From positions 1 to 27,749 of the forward strand of contig JAKACU010000013.1 in the NCBI GenBank assembly GCA_021821185.1: DNA of 27,749 nucleotides, in the 5' to 3' direction. The translations under genes and the position numbers were made by a program. How positions within the stretch are numbered: the first letter of the stretch is position 1; every line of letters begins with the position of its first letter. This document shows, piece by piece, positions 24,242-27,749 of the stretch. This DNA comes from Bacillota bacterium. GTDB lineage: Bacteria > Bacillota > Bacilli > Alicyclobacillales > SLC66. Under the pieces are notes generated by a model. It searched no databases. It saw nothing but the letters and a program-made list of their open reading frames with translations, and had not been told where the DNA came from.

Positions 24242-25834
24242 TTACTCTAAGTATCTGCCAGGATGGCGCCATGTATACCTTCTACCTATGAACAAGATCA
24301 AAAGCAAAAGAGTTTCATAAACAACGAGACTTGGTAAAGATGGAGCAGACAGTTTCAGCGTCGCCCCCGCATAGCTAATGCTCTGAACACTCGCGATCGC
24401 CAGTTGATAGATAAAGGCCACGATAGGTTGTAGACCATGGGCTAAGGGTGGCGCAAGGATAGCAAGTACCAAACAGATCCATGCCATGGGCAATAGCCAT
24501 TCAAGCACCGGATAAAGAACAATGTTGGTCAGCAAGGAGACAAGGGATAACTGCGAAAACTCAAATAAAGCGACAGGTGCTACGGCCAGATCAGCAGCAA
24601 GCCCACGGGCAAGGATCATCCGCAAGCGAGGAAAACGGATGAAAGATAACCACCAAGCGGCAAGACGAGCCGGAAGCAAAGAAAATGCTGTTACAGCAAC
24701 AAACGACACAATTACCCCAGGATCAAGCAAAAGGTGTGGTTCCATGAGAGTAAGACAACAAGCGGCAAGCACATTGGCCGTAAGTTGATCCCCATTTCGA
24801 TGCACGAGTATAGCTGTCAACTCATACATCACAACCAGACCTGCTCGCAAAGCAGGAGGCGCAAGGCCAGATAAGATCACGATAATGCAGATAAGAAGCA
24901 GGGAAACCACATACCAAAGTCCATAACGCACCCGCCACTTTTGTCGTAATAAAATGACAACGGGATGAATGATCATTCGAATCGTCGCCCCTGATGCAAC
25001 CAAAGCATGAATTATCCCAACCGCAGCAAATGCCTTGACCGTCTGACTGCTAATCGCAGAACGGTCACCAACGGCAAACGCCAACGCCATCGTTCCTAAA
25101 GCACCATAGGCGGTGCGCAAACGATCCTGCGCCAACTCGATGAGATACCCTTGCCATGCATACAGACTTGGGAAGTGATATTGATTTGCCACCTTATGAA
25201 CACCGTAGATCGAGGTACTTGCAAGCACGTTGATTTTTCTACGCAATAAGGCTGTGGCAAAGGAGCCCTTGACCACTGCATGAAATCGCACATACGCCGC
25301 GATATAGTCCATCGAATGCAGCTCTGATGAGGCAGTATAAAACTTTTGTGAAAAAATAGAAGCCTGTGCTATGTCCGATCTATGCTCCCCGCTGATCGTC
25401 AACCAAACAACGGGCTGCCCTGCCACAAAATAGGCGCCACGTTCATCGTAAAAAGAGCATACCTTAGCAGCAAAAGCGAGGCTATGCGCTGCTTTTCTTT
25501 GCACGGGCCCATCAATTTGCAAGACAGTTAGTACGCTTGTATGATGATTGGCCTGTAACAGTTCAGCTTGAAGACGTTGGTGAGACACTTCATCATCCCA
25601 TGCGTACTGCCCTCCGCACACCCAACCCAAGACTATGATGAAGAGAAATAAGGGCCATGCAAAGCGAGGTAATGGATGCGTCTTTGATACGATGTACCGT
25701 AACATTCCTATCAGCAAAAAGAGGATAGCAAGTAGCACGACGATAAGGAGAAAGAGCCATGTTGTGGATTGCGATAGAATCGCAAGGGATCCGGCACAAA
25801 AACTTATCCCGAAAATCGTGACAATTCTGTGCAT
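24242..25834 (-). CDS. comEC: ComEC/Rec2-type DNA uptake channel lacking the C-terminal nuclease-like domain
   Basis: A 530-residue polytopic membrane protein. The N-terminal helices and OB-like DUF4131 region (about 1-200) are followed by the Competence domain (about 235-500), which forms the channel for single-stranded DNA. AFAVGDRSAISSQTVKAFAA near 253-272 and GLAPPALRAGLVV are the landmarks. The usual motif after this, HLLAISGLHV, reads HALVASGATI here, so the conserved histidine of SGLH is missing. The protein stops with RRYTWRHPGRYLE, where most ComEC proteins would start the metallo-beta-lactamase domain (VxFLDVGQGD), and none is encoded downstream. The ATG at 25834 has GAGGGAAG eight bases upstream. 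It is either a divergent short ComEC or a relic; comEB is absent. Confidence 0.85.
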   Translation of the reverse strand: MHRIVTIFGISFCAGSLAILSQSTTWLFLLIVVLLAILFLLIGMLRYIVSKTHPLPRFAWPLFLFIIVLGWVCGGQYAWDDEVSHQRLQAELLQANHHTSVLTVLQIDGPVQRKAAHSLAFAAKVCSFYDERGAYFVAGQPVVWLTISGEHRSDIAQASIFSQKFYTASSELHSMDYIAAYVRFHAVVKGSFATALLRRKINVLASTSIYGVHKVANQYHFPSLYAWQGYLIELAQDRLRTAYGALGTMALAFAVGDRSAISSQTVKAFAAVGIIHALVASGATIRMIIHPVVILLRQKWRVRYGLWYVVSLLLICIIVILSGLAPPALRAGLVVMYELTAILVHRNGDQLTANVLAACCLTLMEPHLLLDPGVIVSFVAVTAFSLLPARLAAWWLSFIRFPRLRMILARGLAADLAVAPVALFEFSQLSLVSLLTNIVLYPVLEWLLPMAWICLVLAILAPPLAHGLQPIVAFIYQLAIASVQSISYAGATLKLSAPSLPSLVVYETLLLLILFIGRRYTWRHPGRYLE

Positions 25835-25871
25835 ATTGATAACTTCCCTCACATAGGGTCTATTTTTGGTC

Positions 25872-25900
25872 TTGTCGCAAACGATGACTGTTGATACAAT
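25872..25900 (+). promoter_or_regulatory. Promoter of the NlpC/P60 hydrolase gene
   Basis: TTGTCG (25872-25877) and TACAAT (25895-25900) with a 17-base spacer, in the gap divergent from comEC. Confidence 0.6.
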
Positions 25901-25925
25901 GAAACGCAGAATGAAAATGCCGAAT

Positions 25926-25942
25926 CTGATAGATTTTATCAG
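25926..25942. promoter_or_regulatory. Palindrome in the hydrolase leader
   Basis: CTGATA, 5 bases, TATCAG: a perfect inverted repeat about 20 bases after the expected transcription start. It could be an operator or short RNA hairpin; the binding factor is unknown. Confidence 0.35.
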
Positions 25943-26044
25943 TACGGGGGACATTTTTTTGGGGTGAATCCGATTTCGGATGGGCTACCTTCAGCCCTAA
26001 CCCGTCAACTAACCTCGGAGGCTCATGGAAGGAGTTTGTTTTTT

Positions 26045-26740
26045 TTGCGTATATCTTTACTTATCACGTCACTTTCCATGATCATAGGAAGTAATCTCGC
26101 AGGTATCGCCGCAATGAGTCCGGTATACGCTGCCGAAAGCCCGGTGATCTTGCAAGTAGGCTCGACAGGCCAGCAAGTTAAAGTTTTACAAGAAGATTTA
26201 AAGTCCTTAGGTTACTTTCCACAAGATGAAGGGATAACCCAATATTTCGGTTCGATTACTTCAAGTGCGGTGCTTCATTTTAAGAAATCCCATCATTTGG
26301 GCAATACCAGTGCCGTTACAGCGCAGATCCTTTCCTTGATCGAACGATCTGCTAAACGGGCGCCGGTGCCGCCGACTTCCCTCTCAGCGCAGCTTGTTCA
26401 AAAAGCGCGCACGTACCTTGGTTACGCTTACTCTTGGGGAGGTAATCAGCCGAGTACAGGGTTTGATTGTTCGGGCTTCACCCAGTATGTTTTCTCTCAA
26501 TTCGGCAAATCGCTTGATCGCGTTTCACAGGATCAAGCACAAGAAGGAACGCCAATCAGTAAAGGCGACCTACAGCCGGGCGATTTGGTTTTTTTCGCGA
26601 CTGACGGGCCGCTCTCACACGTTGGCATTTACATAGGCGGCGGCAATTTTATTAACGCCGCAAGCTCGCGTGTCGAAATTGATGATCTAACCACCGGATA
26701 CTGGGCGAGTGTCTACGAAACGGCACGTCGTATCTTGTGA
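26045..26740 (+). CDS. Secreted NlpC/P60 endopeptidase with peptidoglycan-binding domain
   Basis: A 231-residue cell-wall hydrolase expected to cleave peptide stems of peptidoglycan outside the membrane. A signal peptide (residues 1-30, ending VYAA) is followed by a PG_binding_1 domain (about 35-100, with LQVGSTGQQVKVLQEDLKSL and AVLHFKKSH). The NlpC/P60 domain (about 115-228) has Cys142 in GFDCSGFTQYVF and His192 in LSHVGIYIGGG; the third catalytic position is Asn204 in FINAAS. I start at the TTG at 26045, which has AAGGAG 10 bases upstream and gives a clean signal peptide. A GTG at 25964 would add 27 residues ahead of it. The gene lies between comEC and comEA on the opposite strand. Confidence 0.88.
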   Translation: MRISLLITSLSMIIGSNLAGIAAMSPVYAAESPVILQVGSTGQQVKVLQEDLKSLGYFPQDEGITQYFGSITSSAVLHFKKSHHLGNTSAVTAQILSLIERSAKRAPVPPTSLSAQLVQKARTYLGYAYSWGGNQPSTGFDCSGFTQYVFSQFGKSLDRVSQDQAQEGTPISKGDLQPGDLVFFATDGPLSHVGIYIGGGNFINAASSRVEIDDLTTGYWASVYETARRIL

Positions 26741-26769
26741 GTCCTTGGTGTTTATAGCTTGATTGACTC

Positions 26770-26797
26770 CCGCGCAAGATCACCTTGCGCGGCTTTT
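26770..26797 (+). terminator. Terminator of the NlpC/P60 gene
   Basis: CCGCGCAAG (26770-26778) pairs perfectly with CTTGCGCGG (26784-26792) around a 5-base loop, followed by CTTTTATT. It ends at the convergent comEA stop. Confidence 0.88.
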
Positions 26798-27413
26798 ATT
26801 GTAAACTGAGATAGGGTTCAAGGTTTGCGAGGAGCTTTTGCCCGATACCTTTAACATGGCGCATACCCGCTAAGGTCACAAACTTACCGTGCTTGGTGCG
26901 ATAAGCAAGAATTTCTTGCGCCTTTTTAGGTCCAATACCTGGTAGTTGCTCTAGTTGGCTAAGACTCGCCTGATTCAAGAGTACATGTTGCCCCGCCTGC
27001 ACTTTATGGGAGCGCGGCCTATGACTTGTTCCATGCTGATTGGCGAAAGTGTTTAAGGGCATTGCACCTTTTGCGGGAATCACAATCTCAGTGCCGTCCT
27101 CCATAACCGCCGCGAGATTAATTGCTGCACTGTCCGCACGCATGGTAAGGCCCCCCGCTTTAGCAACAGCCTGATAGACTCTTGAGTCAAGAGCAAAGGA
27201 GTACAATCCAGGACGCTTGACTTCTCCGACCACATACACCATCATGTGAGCTGTTGCCTTTTGCCGAACTGCAGACGCGGCGATCGCGACCTTAGGCTTT
27301 ACAGTTTGAATCTGTCCTTGTGAAAAAAATGTGATGACCCAAAAAGTAACGAGTACGACAGCAGCAAAAAAGGCGAATACTTGCTTTTTATCCCATTCAA
27401 ACGGATTTTTCAC
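26796..27413 (-). CDS. comEA: Competence DNA receptor ComEA
   Basis: A 205-residue membrane-anchored DNA-binding protein that captures transforming DNA outside the membrane and hands it to ComEC. One transmembrane helix near the N-terminus (VFAFFAAVVLVTFWVITFF) precedes an SLBB domain (VYVVGEVKRPGLYSF, AVAKAGGLT, INLAAVMEDGTEIVIP). A linker leads to a tandem helix-hairpin-helix domain (LNQASLSQLEQLPGIGPKKA, VKGIGQKLLANLEPYL). The GTG at 27413 is chosen because GGAGGT lies eight bases upstream and the resulting length equals that of Bacillus ComEA; an ATG at 27518 would add a 35-residue tail with no site. comEB, usually next, is missing here. Confidence 0.92.
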   Translation of the reverse strand: MKNPFEWDKKQVFAFFAAVVLVTFWVITFFSQGQIQTVKPKVAIAASAVRQKATAHMMVYVVGEVKRPGLYSFALDSRVYQAVAKAGGLTMRADSAAINLAAVMEDGTEIVIPAKGAMPLNTFANQHGTSHRPRSHKVQAGQHVLLNQASLSQLEQLPGIGPKKAQEILAYRTKHGKFVTLAGMRHVKGIGQKLLANLEPYLSLQ

Positions 27414-27526
27414 GGAGAAATACCTCCTATCATTTCGACTTAAGGGAAGCTGTTCAAGAGACACCTGCCCATTCCTTTTTACAAAACGCGCAGTTCCAAA
27501 AGAATTAATATCATCCAATCACCGTG

Positions 27527-27555
27527 TTACAGGTCAATGCAAGGTCTCATAAAAT
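27527..27555 (+). promoter_or_regulatory. Candidate promoter of mntR
   Basis: TTACAG (27527-27532) and TAAAAT (27550-27555) with a 17-base spacer, about 40 bases before the mntR start. Confidence 0.5.
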
Positions 27556-27597
27556 GTAGTACACTAACAGACAATGATCATGAAAGTAGGCGTGTGC

Positions 27598-27749
27598 ATG
27601 CTGACTCCTAGCATGGAGGATTACCTTGAAAAGATTTATGAATTGATGAAAGATAAAGGGTATGCACGAGTCTCTGACATAGCTTCCTCGCTTGCCGTAC
27701 AACCTTCGTCTGTCACAAAAATGTTACAAAAACTAGATGAGCAAGATTA
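27598..27749 (+). CDS. mntR: Manganese-responsive regulator MntR (DtxR family), N-terminal part
   Basis: The first 50 residues of a DtxR-type repressor; the rest lies beyond the window. [20 protein letters not shown] and [20 protein letters not shown] match the winged-helix start of Bacillus MntR almost residue for residue, including the N-terminal TPSMEDY in which an aspartate contributes to Mn2+ binding, and the [12 protein letters not shown] recognition helix (QPSSVTKM here). MntR represses Mn2+ uptake and in some species activates efflux genes. The ATG at 27598 is preferred because it gives the MntR N-terminus, although its site (AGTAGGCG) is weak; an in-frame ATG at 27580 is the alternative. 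The metal-binding and dimerisation domains cannot be examined. Confidence 0.92.
   Translation, partial: MLTPSMEDYLEKIYELMKDKGYARVSDIASSLAVQPSSVTKMLQKLDEQD

Noticed and set aside
25901..26044. Possible c-di-AMP riboswitch ahead of the NlpC/P60 gene
   Set aside because: Such riboswitches occur before wall hydrolases, but the leader is too short and lacks the conserved core.

Overview
The window looks like chromosomal DNA from a spore-forming, naturally competent-type bacterium of the Bacillota. The evidence is a CIRCE-controlled hrcA-grpE-dnaK-dnaJ operon, the spore protease gene gpr, comEA and comEC, an MntR-type regulator, and a gene order (comEA, comEC, holA, rpsT, gpr, lepA, hemW, hrcA, grpE, dnaK, dnaJ, then prmA, rsmE, mtaB and a yqeW-like transporter) that closely follows the block known from Bacillus. 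Moderate GC and frequent GTG/TTG starts with strong Shine-Dalgarno sites would suit an Alicyclobacillaceae-like lineage, but that placement is inference.

Layout, left to right. Positions 1-359 hold the 5' part of an RlmI-type rRNA methyltransferase gene (minus strand). Positions 421-5547 hold a Na+/phosphate transporter (plus strand), convergent with a minus-strand run of prmA, rsmE, mtaB and a Nudix hydrolase fused to a deoxyribose-phosphate-aldolase-like domain that has lost its catalytic lysines. Positions 5554-11603 are a patchwork lying between prmA and dnaJ, which are neighbours in Bacillus. It contains mnmA (plus), a TnpB N-terminal remnant, a small monooxygenase-fold protein, a MntP-type manganese exporter, a remnant resembling an Rpn nuclease, and a PadR-controlled cassette (PadR, pentapeptide-repeat protein, DrrA-like ATPase, DrrB-like permease). 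The two transporter genes of that cassette are broken by deletions and a frameshift, while the regulator, its promoter/operator and the pentapeptide protein are intact.

Positions 11604-19434 hold the heat-shock operon, hemW and lepA (all minus strand). Positions 19557-21519 hold a small membrane-anchored protein where spoIIP/yqxA would be expected, then gpr and the divergent rpsT, whose promoters overlap. Positions 21600-24207 hold holA, a type II NADH dehydrogenase and two tiny overlapping genes. Positions 24242-27413 hold a ComEC without its metallo-beta-lactamase domain, a secreted NlpC/P60 hydrolase on the plus strand, and ComEA. The window ends inside mntR.

Functionally most of the window is housekeeping: protein folding, rRNA/tRNA modification and translation. 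The parts that depart from the usual block are the Nudix-DeoC fusion, the decayed ABC cassette, the rearranged com region and the unrecognised small proteins. No tRNA, rRNA, CRISPR array or intact insertion sequence was seen.
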